The notes beneath the pieces were generated by a model. It worked only from the letters and a program-made list of their open reading frames with translations, was not told where the DNA came from and made no database searches. Positions 43,867-53,711 of a stretch of DNA of 64,000 bases are shown here, piece by piece. Positions within the stretch are counted from its first letter, which is position 1, and each line of letters opens with the position of its first letter. A program made the translations under genes and the position numbers. The stretch comes from Nonomuraea solani (GTDB lineage Bacteria; Actinomycetota; Actinomycetes; Streptosporangiales; Streptosporangiaceae), in assembly GCF_900108335.1 (NCBI RefSeq), contig NZ_FNVT01000003.1, forward strand, positions 894,554 through 958,553. Reading direction: 5' to 3'.

Positions 43867-44195
43867 ATGTCGATTCCCAAGAGGGCTCGCGGCTCATCAT
43901 TGTCGACGGCGTCACCTACCGCTGGCGGGTCCGACGCAAGCCCACCTACCACCAGGCGAACAGCTGGACCCCTCTAACCTTCGTGGCGGAACCAGCCGAC
44001 AAGCCGGGATGCGTCCTCCTGGTGTCGCTTCCCTGCTCCCGGCCGGACGCCTGGCACGGGGAACGAGCGATGGCCATACGACCTGCACTCGTCTCGGCGA
44101 CCATCCGCAGAGCTCTCGACCACGTCTGGGATCCACACCACACAGGCAACGCCTTCACTCTCCGCCTGGCCGAGGATGACTGGCGGACGCGATGA
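43867..44195 (+). pseudogene. Frameshifted paralogue of the 38522 gene
   Basis: ATG 43867 gives MSIPKR, matching VAMPKK at the start of the 38522 product, but the conserved body (RLIIVDGVTYRWRVRRKP, LLVSLPCSRPDAW, FTLRLAEDDW) is in another frame. One extra G in the GGG run at 43883-43885 would join them. The protein would be about 110 residues, missing the last 35 of its paralogue. Either pseudogene or base-call error. Confidence 0.65.
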
Positions 44196-44300
44196 ACGGC
44201 TGGACACCCTCCCGCGCGGTCCCCTTCATGCGGAGATGACCGATTCGAAAAGAAACCCGCTTTGGTCTCCAGAATCCACTACAGTGGAAGGTGAGTTAAA

Positions 44301-44306
44301 TATGAT
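44301..44306 (+). promoter_or_regulatory. -10-like TATGAT before the orphan nuclease gene
   Basis: TATGAT lies 18 bases before GTG 44325 and a CCACT-AC-AGTGG inverted repeat lies at 44276-44287, where a -35 or operator would be. A ribosome site AAGGAG follows. Confidence 0.4.
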
Positions 44307-44324
44307 GCTTTAAGGAGACACGGC

Positions 44325-46736
44325 GTGAGCGGAAATCCGACTTACCAGAACATCACTGCTACCGTGCGCCCGCCGCGCTGCGCCATTTTTATCAACGGGG
44401 CTAGTGATTATTGGAGGGCAGCAGTTGATGGAGCAATCATGCAGGCTTCCCAGGTCTGGGGAGGTCGCTATTTTCTGATCATTCCAACTGATGGTGAGCG
44501 CATCAGCGCCAAGTTTTGGGAACTACTCGAAGAGTATAGCCCCGATCACCTTGCGATCTTCGATTTGACGTTTAGTGATGTGGAGCACGCAGACCCCGAC
44601 CAGTACAAGACGACAAAGCAGCGGTACAGAGATTCTTGGGACTCTGAAGGTAACCCTGCTGATGGCTTTGAGAATTGGTTTTCAGGGAGTGCCGCTCAAT
44701 CGCGAATCGATAAGCTCACCATCAGTGATGACTTGAACCGAGAGCTCCTCAACAGACTGAGCCCCTTTCATTATAACGATGCTGTGGATAGTCACGTGAC
44801 GAGGAAGTCAGGATTTGGCTATCCGTTCACGCAGATGTCGAAGATTATCTCGGCCACGACGAGCCAAATCGGTCTCATCGCCTTGCCCCCGCTCATTGAT
44901 AACCTAAATCTGAAAATTCTGATCCATTCCGAAACCGGCGCGGTGAGTGCAGACCACTACTCGGAGGCAGGGTTCAAGTCTGAGCGACTTCCGGATGGCG
45001 TCGCAGTGCTAGACCTACTAAGGGTTACTCATGGTTCGAGCGGCATTAGTGCCGACGGAGATCTCAAGCCAGACGCAAATCTGATGGCGAAGATGCCCTT
45101 TGGGATCAGTATGTTGCACTTGGGCCAGTATTATCGTGCCGATCGCCACATGAGTTACAGAGAGCCGGTCGTTGTTGTTCTTGGCGACACGGTTGAAGAC
45201 TTTTGCCTGTACTACTCGCTCTCGCGGATGCATGAGGGGGTTAAGTGGCTACCTCTAGAGTGGCTGCGAGCTAGTAATAAATCATTGAACGAGCGACACA
45301 TACGCCATGAACGGGGAGAGGAGCCAAGGGAGCTCACTCAAGAGGAAGCTGCTGCTTGCGTATTGACTAGCGCCTTCTACGAACTGATCGGTTATGGCCA
45401 CGACGAGAAGCGTGTGCAGCTATGTAGTATGAGTCTTAGGCAGCGTCAGTTGATTTCGTATCGGCGCCAAGTAGCGAGGTGCTCGTATTTCGGAGCTGAA
45501 TTCACTGCGAAGATTGACTGCCTCCCTGTCGAGAAAGTCTCAACCTCCTGCGTCTCTCGTGTATTCGAGACGAACAACTACGTCAATCACCGCAGCATGG
45601 TGTTCGTGGACGGGGGTAGCGTCAGTCAATTCGATACTCCAACAGTCAAGAACTTTAGCAGCATCAGGTTGCCGGATCACTACTGGCTTACCTCGCTACA
45701 AATCGAGGGATACCAACCCCCTTCCCTGCCTACACTCGGCCCGAAGCTTGTCAATCTGCATAACTCAACTACGGAGTCACGCGTAGCTAGCGACGGCATT
45801 GTCTACCATTGCCCTAACTCGATGATTTTTAGCAACGAGCTTGATGCGGTACTTGTTCGCCCAAAACTTCAGATGCCAGATGTGATGGAACTCTTCGACA
45901 CCTACTTTGAAGGAGTTGGCGTCAAGGTTCGGTACTCCGACAAGGGGAAGTACTTCAACGACACGATCGACCGCTTTGGCGGGATTGAAGAGCTTGGCAA
46001 GTTCATTAAGGCTAAGGATACTCGGTCTGTCCTGGAAAAATTCATGCAGAAGGAGAAGCGGACTGACAACGGAGTTTTCTATGTTCGAACCGACCAGAGA
46101 TCTTATCTGGATCTTGATGCGTTCGCCGATAGCATGGGTGGCCAACAAAATGCTGCCAACCTCCTAGATGAGCTACTGATCAAAGAGGTGGTGTATCGCG
46201 GCTACATTCTCAAGTGCGAGCGATGCAGTCTTTCTTCTTGGTACAGCCTCGACGCTCTGTCGTCCGTCTTTACCTGCAACCGCTGCGCTTTCCAGCAGCA
46301 GTTTACGCAGAAGCACTGGAAGAACGGCATGGTGGAACCTCGATGGTGCTACAAGCTGGCCGAGACGGTCTACCAGTTCTACGAGAAGAACTCGCACCTT
46401 ACAGCTCAGGTGCTGTATCAGCTCAAGTCGCAGTCAACTACAGCATTCCACTATGCTCCCGAGATTGATCTGATCGACTTCGACGGACCAGGCAACAACA
46501 GAGAAATGGATGTGGCCGCTATTGTTGATGGTCAGATTGTCTTCGGCGAGTGCAAGACGGAAACGCTCAAGCTGAGAGACATCGTGAAGTTTGAGCAGCT
46601 GGTAAAGATGCCGATTAAAAACCCAGCGCGGATCATTTTCGCGACGACACAGAAAGTGTCAAAGGACTTTGAGAAGAAGATGGCTCTCGTGCCTAATGCC
46701 GAACTCATGGTCCGCAGCGACCTCTATGATGACTAG
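44325..46736 (+). CDS. Large orphan protein with zinc ribbon and PD-(D/E)XK nuclease motif
   Basis: 803 residues, GTG start with AAGGAG seven bases upstream. The N-terminal 600 residues are unrecognised alpha/beta sequence beginning PPRCAIFINGASDYWRAAVD. A zinc ribbon follows with C631-x2-C634 and C651-x2-C654. The C-terminus holds a restriction-type nuclease pattern: PEIDLID, then D729 in REMDVAAIVDG and E742-C-K744 in VFGECKTE (D-x12-E-x-K). Codon use and base composition are far more AT-rich than the chromosome, indicating horizontal transfer. It lies alone among transposon debris. Sensor plus nuclease layout suggests a defence protein; this is inference. Confidence 0.65.
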   Translation: MSGNPTYQNITATVRPPRCAIFINGASDYWRAAVDGAIMQASQVWGGRYFLIIPTDGERISAKFWELLEEYSPDHLAIFDLTFSDVEHADPDQYKTTKQRYRDSWDSEGNPADGFENWFSGSAAQSRIDKLTISDDLNRELLNRLSPFHYNDAVDSHVTRKSGFGYPFTQMSKIISATTSQIGLIALPPLIDNLNLKILIHSETGAVSADHYSEAGFKSERLPDGVAVLDLLRVTHGSSGISADGDLKPDANLMAKMPFGISMLHLGQYYRADRHMSYREPVVVVLGDTVEDFCLYYSLSRMHEGVKWLPLEWLRASNKSLNERHIRHERGEEPRELTQEEAAACVLTSAFYELIGYGHDEKRVQLCSMSLRQRQLISYRRQVARCSYFGAEFTAKIDCLPVEKVSTSCVSRVFETNNYVNHRSMVFVDGGSVSQFDTPTVKNFSSIRLPDHYWLTSLQIEGYQPPSLPTLGPKLVNLHNSTTESRVASDGIVYHCPNSMIFSNELDAVLVRPKLQMPDVMELFDTYFEGVGVKVRYSDKGKYFNDTIDRFGGIEELGKFIKAKDTRSVLEKFMQKEKRTDNGVFYVRTDQRSYLDLDAFADSMGGQQNAANLLDELLIKEVVYRGYILKCERCSLSSWYSLDALSSVFTCNRCAFQQQFTQKHWKNGMVEPRWCYKLAETVYQFYEKNSHLTAQVLYQLKSQSTTAFHYAPEIDLIDFDGPGNNREMDVAAIVDGQIVFGECKTETLKLRDIVKFEQLVKMPIKNPARIIFATTQKVSKDFEKKMALVPNAELMVRSDLYDD

Positions 46737-46956
46737 GTTGTTGGACGCAAGCCGGCTGGCTGCGATTTGACCTGTCTATCAGTGAGATCCAGTAGCCCTA
46801 GCTTGTAGTCAAGGTCCCGCTCATCCTGGGAGTGCGGTCACCGTGACCTTGATCGGGGTGTGAACCGCGCCGAGTTTGATGGAGGCCGTGGTGCGTCCCG
46901 GGCTCAGCGGCGGTGGATTACTGAATTCTTGTGCCGCTTGATGAGAGGAAAGTGGC

Positions 46957-47220
46957 ATGGGACGACGGGGCTACCCGCCGGAGTTCCGGCGCAAGGGACT
47001 GGACCTGCTGGAGGCGGGTCATAGGGCTACCGACCTGGCTCCTGACCTGGACATCAGCGCTCAGTAGATTCACACCGGGCGCCGCCAAGACCGCCTCCAC
47101 CGCGGCCTGGAACCCGATGTGACCGGCGAGTAGGAGGCCCGGCCGTTGCCAAGCGCCGCATCGCCGAGTTGGAGACCGAGTTCCAAGCCACCCGGCGCGA
47201 TCGAGCTCATCCATCGTCAA
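46957..47220 (+). pseudogene. IS3-family transposase OrfA remnant
   Basis: ATG 46957 reads MGRRGYPPEFRRKGLDLLEAG and then HRATDLAPDLDISAQ, the N-terminal helix-turn-helix of IS3 OrfA, followed by an in-frame TAG at 47065. Beyond the stop, fragments of the rest (IAELETEFQ) are seen in other frames. OrfB is absent. A decayed insertion. Confidence 0.75.
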
Positions 47221-47492
47221 TTGCCGCCGTCCACAGCCGTCCACATGACCTTCGCTTTTCAGTCTTTGATGTGGCTGCGCGCACGCCCTGCGGGCGGGAA
47301 AATCGGGGGTGGTTGCCCGCCGACGTCGAGTCCGCCTGGTGCCTGGTCGAGGCCGGTTTTCAGTCTGACGCCGGGAACCACCCTTAGGGGCCCTGAATTG
47401 TCGCTTCGAGCACGAGAGCCCGGCTCTTGATCTCCCCTACCGGCTCCCCGGGCAACCACCCATGCTCGCCACGGAGGAGACGAGGGAGACAG

Positions 47493-48758
47493 GTGCAGGA
47501 GACCACCGAGCCGGTGGAGTTCGTGGAGCGGGTCGCCGCGATCGATATCGGCAAGAGCGGCCTGGTGGTGTGCGTACGCGTGCCCAGCGAGGACAAGCCC
47601 GGCCGACGTCGTCAAGAGGTGCGCGAGTACACCACGCTGACCGCGTCCCTGCTTGCGCTGGCCGATTGGCTGCGCTGCCAGAGCGTCACCCTGGTGGCGA
47701 TGGAGGCCACCTCGGACTACTGGAAGCCGGTGTACTACCTGCTCGAGGCCGAGGGCTTCACCTGCTGGCTGCTGAACGCCAAGCACGTCAAGAACGTGCC
47801 CGGCCGCCCCAAGACCGACAAGCTCGACGCGGTCTGGCTGGCCAAGGTCGTCGAGCGCGGTATGTGCCGGCCCAGCCTGGTGCATCCCAAGCCGATCCGA
47901 CAGCTGCGCGATCTGACCCGTTACCGGCGCAGCCTGGTCCGCGAACGCACCCGCGAGAAGCAGCGCGTGGAGAAGCTGTTGGAAGACGCGCAGATCAAGC
48001 TGTCCAGCGTGATCAGCGACGTGTTCGGCGTCTCCGGCCGCCAGATGCTCCAAGGTCTGATCGACGGCCAGCGCGATCCCAAGACGCTGGCAGCGATGGC
48101 GCGAGGCCCTATGCGCTCCAAGATTCCCGTACTGCAGGAAGCGCTCACCGGTCACTTCACCGACGAGCACGGCTTCTTATGCCAGATGATGACCGACCGC
48201 GTCGACGACCTCACCTCTCGGATTGAAAGCGTCGCCCGCCGGATCGAGGGCAAGATCGCTCTCTACGCCGCCGCGGTGGCTCAGCTCGATGAGATCATCG
48301 GCGTCGGCGCCATCGCCGCCCAAGAACTCATCGCCGAGATCGGCATCGACATGAGTCGCTTCCCCACCGCCGGCCATCTGGTCTCCTGGGCCAAGTTCGC
48401 CCCGATCGACAACAACTCCGCGGGCAAGAAGAAGGGCGGCTCCACCGGTAAGGGCAACCCTTGGCTCGCGGCCACCCTCGCCGAGATCGTCGCGGTCGCC
48501 TCTCGCTCCAACACCTTTCTCGGCGAGCGTTATCGGCGACTGTCCAAACGCCGCGGCCGAAAACGCGCCATCGTCGCCCTCGGCAACTCCGTCCTGACGA
48601 TCGTCTGGCACCTGCTGTCCGACCCCGACGCCCGCTACCACGACCTCGGCTCCGACTTCTACCAGTCCCGCATCGCTACCCAGCGCCGCGAACGCGACAT
48701 CATCCGCCAGCTCGAACGCCTCACCGGCAAGACCGTCACCCTGCAACCAACCGCCTGA
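47493..48758 (+). mobile_element. IS110-family transposase
   Basis: 421-residue DEDD transposase. The N-terminal RuvC-like domain begins AAIDIGKSGLVVCV with the first aspartate and includes VAMEATSDYWKPV and PKTDKLDAVWLAKV. The C-terminal transposase-20 domain has LDEIIGVGAIAAQELIAEIG and FPTAGHLVSWAKFAP and a catalytic-serine region NNSAGKKKGGSTGKGNPWL. It looks intact. GTG 47493 is preceded by GAGGGAG. IS110 elements lack clear inverted repeats, and I could not place the ends. Confidence 0.88.
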
Positions 48759-49239
48759 CCAAACTTCGCCGTACAAGCCTCACCCCAGATCACGGGCCGA
48801 GGTTCGCTGCCGCCTGCCCGCGAACTCACCGATTTTCGAGCCAGGCGGACCGATCGCCCTGCTCGAATGATCGAGACCGTGGTGAGGCGCATGTGGACGG
48901 TGGCATGGACGTGTTGGCGTGTGAGGACGTTGCTGTCAGCGCTGCTGTCACCTCAGCCATGGTCACCCCGGTGGCAAGGCCCGACGGAGGAGGGCCTTGC
49001 CGGCGATCGCCCCAGTCCGTATGACGGGCACCGAAGTCGGCGATCGTCACGGCCTCAGCCACCGTGCCGCCTTCTTTTCCGTAGCCAGTTGAAAATCGTC
49101 CACGAGTGACTACCGGAGACATTGAAGCCTGCTCAGCGCCTCTCTAGCTTTGATCTACTTCCGTGGTCGTACATCGGAGTCCAGGGACGTTGTAGCACCA
49201 GCGTTAGCAAGATGTACCGTTATCACGACAGCCGTCTCG
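48759..49239. other. Non-coding patchwork after IS110
   Basis: Short open frames on both strands, none convincing. The first part may be the right end of the IS110 element. Nothing recognised. Confidence 0.4.
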
Positions 49240-49305
49240 CAGGCGAACGTGTTGGCGGCAGACCTCGGCCTGGTTGGTCCCGGCGTAGATCTGGGTGACC
49301 TCCGA
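49240..49305 (-). pseudogene. Second acyl-CoA dehydrogenase C-terminal remnant
   Basis: Reverse-strand reading SEVTQIYAGTNQAEVCRQHV is a diverged acyl-CoA dehydrogenase signature. Positions 49269-49324 match 43693-43749 (56 bases, no gaps, 46 identical by hand count). Confidence 0.65.
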
Positions 49306-49374
49306 TGCCCGACCATGCCACCTGTGATGATGCCTCAATGAAGGTCTGAGCAGGCCATACGCTTGCTGGCGTCT

Positions 49375-49392
49375 GGAACAGCGACGGAACAG
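49375..49392 (+). repeat. 18-bp repeat, copy 2
   Basis: Identical to 43833-43850. It is preceded by ATACGCTTGCTGGCGTCT, matching TTACGCTTGCGGGCGTCT upstream of copy 1. No gene follows here. Confidence 0.6.
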
Positions 49393-49870
49393 GCGAGGGG
49401 AACGCGGTGCGTCAGCGTGGACGATGCGGCCTTCCCGTAGCGCGAGTCCCACATCATCGGCGGCCAGCCCTCGTGCTCGATGGCAAATGGACTCGTACCG
49501 CAGGGCCGTCAAGCCCGAGGAACGGAAGCCACGCGGCAGCTTGACCTTCCGCCTACAGACGAAAGGTCAAGCTACTCCTGGCAGGCGCCTATGGCGGTGC
49601 GGTGGCGCCGATGTGTACGCGGGTAGGGGAGCTACTGCCAGCGCAGCTGTCGCATTTACATACTCATCTTGGGAAGGGCATTGAGGAAACGGCCTGGATA
49701 GGCGGTCTTGGCGTGGCCGCGTCCATCGCTCCGTGCATCTCGATCGTCGCAAAACTGTTCCAGCGGTACATGCACGACGACCCTTCCGGAAGTTCTGCAA
49801 TTCCTCACATGGAGTCATCTGGAGATGGCGTTCAGGCCATCGCACCCAGGGCACCCTTTGCTTGATATCG
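49393..49870. other. No recognisable gene
   Basis: Several overlapping open frames of 60-90 codons without known motifs. The region is the 3' flank of the STAND NTPase gene and becomes AT-richer toward it. Confidence 0.4.
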
Positions 49871-52800
49871 CTATTGGATGCGAGCAAGTGCACGAGAAAT
49901 ATCTCTCTTGAGCACCTCAACCAGCTCCACGAACTCGGAAATCCAAGCGCTGTCCAATATCCCTTGCAGCTCATCTTCTCGGTCGCGAAAATGATGATAG
50001 CCCATTGCATAATCGCCACGCGAAAAAACTCGTAGCCGGGAGTCTAAGTCATCGATATGAACGCCGGGAAGTATGACTGGCGTCCTAAAAAGAGTGGGAG
50101 GAATTGCACTATGAAATTGATGAGCCGAAAATTCAGGCAAAGGGTCTAGTACCCTTTCGATGTCCTCGAACCAAAGAACGAAGTGTCGCGTCATCAGCCA
50201 AGCAGGACTGGACTCGAAATCGCGATCGCCGCAAAGCTCTAGAGCGTCTATCTCGCGCATCTGCGAGTCAAAGATGTGTAGACATGAAGGAATCAGCCTA
50301 GCGGTGAAGCCAAAATGACCAAGAGCCTTCGAAAGGGCTTGGCACCCGAACATAGCCCAAAGTCTAGACTCTCCTGCCATATGATATTGGAGGACTCGTG
50401 CTCCCAAAAGTATAGTTCGCGCCTCCAGTCCTATGGCTTCTAATCCGTGAGGCACTTCCGTCCAAGAAATTTCAGTGACCTTAGGCTCATCGGATCTGGT
50501 TTCCGAAATGTGAAACCTTTCTGGAGCTACGCCGTCAGTGCCGAAATGATCATATCGTTCTTCCGTGAGCACTGATTGACCAGCCACTTTGACATGCTTC
50601 AGAATCTCAAGCAGCTCGGTGGCAGTATCCCGTAGTGCGGAAAGCTGGCAGGCCGGGTGTTGGAACTGAGATACCGCACTCCCAGCCATTTCGATCGCTC
50701 TGTCTAGCGCATCTTCGTCATCTGACTTTTGGAACTCGGCGAAATGTACGTTCGCCTTTCGGAAGATGATTACAGCTACGGTCTCCATAGCCCTATCTTC
50801 GTGGCCCTCCAGTATGCGACGGGCGGTATTGAGAATATGCTCCGCAATACCTAGAAGCCAATCAGAACTTGCGGATTCGGCGTGGGATCGCTCAAGACTC
50901 TGCAGAGTTAACGCCTTTGCAATCTCAGTCAAGTCATCGGCATGCTGTATTTTGATCATAATCGGCAGTTCGGGATCCGGCAAGGAGATGCCGGCTTGAA
51001 TCTGGAGCCCATCCTCTACTTTGCCAGACATGATTTCCACAGCTGCTCGCATACTCTGAAAATGCCTTATGAGATCCGCGTCCGCCGATAGCTCTTCTGC
51101 ATAAAGTTTAGAGATATTGTTGAGGTTGTATCGAGCACTCGGCCAATTGTTGCGCCATACAAGAATCTGAGCAATCCGCAGAAGCGACTCTAGACCCAGG
51201 CGTGGGGAAACGACATGTTCAGAAAGAAGCTGATTCGCCTTACTCATTGCTTTCATGCAGGGAGCGAGGTTTTCCAGCGCGAAATTGGCGGCTACCTCGA
51301 TCATATAGGACTGAAGCAGGGGTTCAGCAAGGCGTGGTTCGGCTAGTCCTTCGATCTCCGCCCTAGCAAAGGTCGCATACGAGATTGCCTCATCGTGGAG
51401 CCGCATGTTGTAGAGTATCTCGGCCAATAGGACCGCAGTCGCTGCTCGCCGGTAAGGGGCTTCTGCAGACGAGATAGTCGAAAGGATCTGTAGTCCGCTC
51501 TTCAACATCGTTTCTGCGAGTTGCAGATTTCCATGCAGCTTCGCCACTGACCCAGCAGCGTTAGCGATTAATGCGCAGGTGTTTATGCTGGGCTTCATTA
51601 GGCCAAGCACGTTATCGATGACATAAACCGCATGGTCGGTCAGCAAGGAAATATATTGCCACTCCCGATGCTGACTGGCTTTTGCGATCTCCTCCGTCAG
51701 GATGAATTGAAATGCTTCTAGGATCTCCTGAAGACGTTCTCTGAAACTTAAACTGCGCACAGTTTCTTGCACGATGGCATGAATCGAGAGGTATCCGCGA
51801 TCGATGTTGACCAAAGAATACTTCCGCGCCTCACGTATCCCATTATAAATGGCTGATTCATCTTCGATCCCGAGTGCAGCAAGACTCAGAGGTATCTCAC
51901 GTGGCGCGAGGAGAGAGCATCGGCATAGTATTTGAATAGCATAATCGGCCGGGTCGTCTCCTGCTCCGCCTGTGGAGCGTTGTGTTAGGGAGTCCAGTGA
52001 CAGCATTATAGCGGCGACCAAGGTAGTCCCTTGATCGTAGCTGAGAGGCACGGTATCTGGATCGTTCATTAGCTTCAGACGGTATCGGCCTAGCTCAGAT
52101 ACATAGTAATCGACCCCGCATCCGGTGGCGCCCAAATAGGCAAGCGCTTGAGCCATGGCGAGAGGTATGGCTTCGAGCACGTCGATTAACCGGATTAGCT
52201 GATCTTTGGGAAAATCGCTGAGCTTCTCGGTGTACCACCCAAGTGCGTCTTCTCTCGCCATTGGTCCGAGAGATAGTCCGGGATAGCGCGCAGTGACCGC
52301 TGAATCTCGTGTAGTAAGTATATAGTGTCCAGTGAACCCTGAGGGAAGCAGACTCGGAATCTCTTGGATTTCGGAGATCCCATCAAAAACGAGTAACGCC
52401 TTCCCGTAATATTTTGAGAGCTCCTTTCCTACACATGATGCTAACTCGCTCTCATTCATGGATCCCGCGGTGATGGTTTCGCTTACTAGATCTCGATAAG
52501 CAGAAAAGACCTGCAAACGTGAGCTGGCTGGAATCCACCATATAAACGCGTAATCATTGACATGCTTCGTGATATACTGCTGCGCCAGAGTGGATTTTCC
52601 GATTCCCCCAATGCCGGCGACCACGAACCCTTTTCGTGGAGCTTCGGCCACTTCGGTGAGGCCTTCGCGAATCGTCGCAATTTCTTGTTCCCGGCCGTAT
52701 GCGTAGGTCTCAGGAATTATGCCTCGCATGGTTGCTCGCGCAGACGTATGTCTGCGCGAGGTGGTCGGTTGTTCTCGCCTAGATACCTGCAGCAACTCCG

Positions 52801-53434
52801 ATAGCTCATCTAAGCCGATAATGCGGCTTGCCGCGTTCGCATTGCTGGCTTTTTCGAACATCGCCACGAAGAGAGAATTGACGATTGAATCGATGGTCTC
52901 CGCATCCAATTCCGTACGAGAGGACCGGAGTATTTCTACCCGAACTTGGTCAAGAATTTGGACCCAAGGTCCCATTCGGGTGTGGATGTCAAGACGCTGA
53001 AATAAATTGTACTGCTCCGGTCTTAGTGTCAACTCTTTTGGTGCCAGGTCGCGGGCTTTTGCGAACCATTCGTTCTCATCGCGTGAAGCTTGGGCAATAT
53101 TTGCTAGCTGGGCTAATTTGTGACCGGATGTATTGACCGGCGCATCCGATATGAACCTAAGCTTCGCGCTGCCTCGTGGATCCGCTTTCACCCATCGGTT
53201 GATAAGGGGAAGAAGTTCGTGCGCCGACCATCCACCTGGTTCTATTCGTGTTTTTGCTTGAGCTAACAGGATAGGCGATTCAGCCGAATCAAGTATTTCA
53301 AAGTCGACGGCTTCATCCGTTCCTTCGATGCGAAAGATGGATCCGTTGCTAAAGTCCACTGGCATTCTCACCAAGTGAAGCATCGCACTTGCTGTCTGAA
53401 AGCTCATCCCCCTCGCTGTGTCACTGCCCCCCAT
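49871..53434 (-). CDS. STAND NTPase with N-terminal Cap4/DUF4297-like nuclease motif
   Basis: 1187 residues. The N-terminal domain (about 1-200) has E37, D44 and Q59-x-K61 in the context FRIEGTDEAVDFEILD and ILLAQAKT, the PD-(D/E)XK variant (D...QxK) of Cap4/DUF4297 effector nucleases. An NB-ARC-type ATPase follows: Walker A GIGGIGKSTLAQQ near residue 276, Walker B ALLVFDGI near 346, then YILTTRDS (sensor) and IPLAMAQALAYLG (GLPL-like). The C-terminal 600 residues are helical, TPR-like repeats. This is the layout of Avs/STAND anti-phage proteins, in which the repeats sense a phage protein and release the nuclease. AT-rich and orphan, so probably acquired. Start could also be ATG 53407. Confidence 0.75.
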   Translation of the reverse strand: MGGSDTARGMSFQTASAMLHLVRMPVDFSNGSIFRIEGTDEAVDFEILDSAESPILLAQAKTRIEPGGWSAHELLPLINRWVKADPRGSAKLRFISDAPVNTSGHKLAQLANIAQASRDENEWFAKARDLAPKELTLRPEQYNLFQRLDIHTRMGPWVQILDQVRVEILRSSRTELDAETIDSIVNSLFVAMFEKASNANAASRIIGLDELSELLQVSRREQPTTSRRHTSARATMRGIIPETYAYGREQEIATIREGLTEVAEAPRKGFVVAGIGGIGKSTLAQQYITKHVNDYAFIWWIPASSRLQVFSAYRDLVSETITAGSMNESELASCVGKELSKYYGKALLVFDGISEIQEIPSLLPSGFTGHYILTTRDSAVTARYPGLSLGPMAREDALGWYTEKLSDFPKDQLIRLIDVLEAIPLAMAQALAYLGATGCGVDYYVSELGRYRLKLMNDPDTVPLSYDQGTTLVAAIMLSLDSLTQRSTGGAGDDPADYAIQILCRCSLLAPREIPLSLAALGIEDESAIYNGIREARKYSLVNIDRGYLSIHAIVQETVRSLSFRERLQEILEAFQFILTEEIAKASQHREWQYISLLTDHAVYVIDNVLGLMKPSINTCALIANAAGSVAKLHGNLQLAETMLKSGLQILSTISSAEAPYRRAATAVLLAEILYNMRLHDEAISYATFARAEIEGLAEPRLAEPLLQSYMIEVAANFALENLAPCMKAMSKANQLLSEHVVSPRLGLESLLRIAQILVWRNNWPSARYNLNNISKLYAEELSADADLIRHFQSMRAAVEIMSGKVEDGLQIQAGISLPDPELPIMIKIQHADDLTEIAKALTLQSLERSHAESASSDWLLGIAEHILNTARRILEGHEDRAMETVAVIIFRKANVHFAEFQKSDDEDALDRAIEMAGSAVSQFQHPACQLSALRDTATELLEILKHVKVAGQSVLTEERYDHFGTDGVAPERFHISETRSDEPKVTEISWTEVPHGLEAIGLEARTILLGARVLQYHMAGESRLWAMFGCQALSKALGHFGFTARLIPSCLHIFDSQMREIDALELCGDRDFESSPAWLMTRHFVLWFEDIERVLDPLPEFSAHQFHSAIPPTLFRTPVILPGVHIDDLDSRLRVFSRGDYAMGYHHFRDREDELQGILDSAWISEFVELVEVLKRDISRALARIQ

Positions 53435-53711
53435 GTGCGCTCCATGTGTGCGTTGTCCATATCGAAGACATGTCTACAGAGTGGCCCAGCCCAGCCAGTT
53501 TTTGTAGAGAGTTCGCGTGATGAATGGAAGAAGACAGCTTCGGTCATGGTCTTGCGCGTGGGCGCTGCTGGCCGCGACCGGCCGGAGAGCCGCAGCGCGG
53601 CCAGCGACCGCCCAACGCGCCGTGCCGCCGCAGGCGGTACGGCCTTGATGACGTACAGATATTTGGCTTTCTGACCTCGATCGTCTGAGTGATCTTGAGC
53701 GTGGCGACCGT
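53435..53711. other. Boundary region between STAND gene and AICE
   Basis: No gene seen. The reverse strand between about 53640 and 53725 reads DALNGRHAQDHSDDRG then QKAKYLYVIKA, weakly like an ISAs1-type transposase fragment. GC content jumps up here, so it is a junction of different DNAs. Confidence 0.35.

Noticed and set aside
49575..50019. Short open frames on both strands downstream of the STAND gene
   Set aside because: No ribosome sites, mutually overlapping, no motif; likely chance frames.
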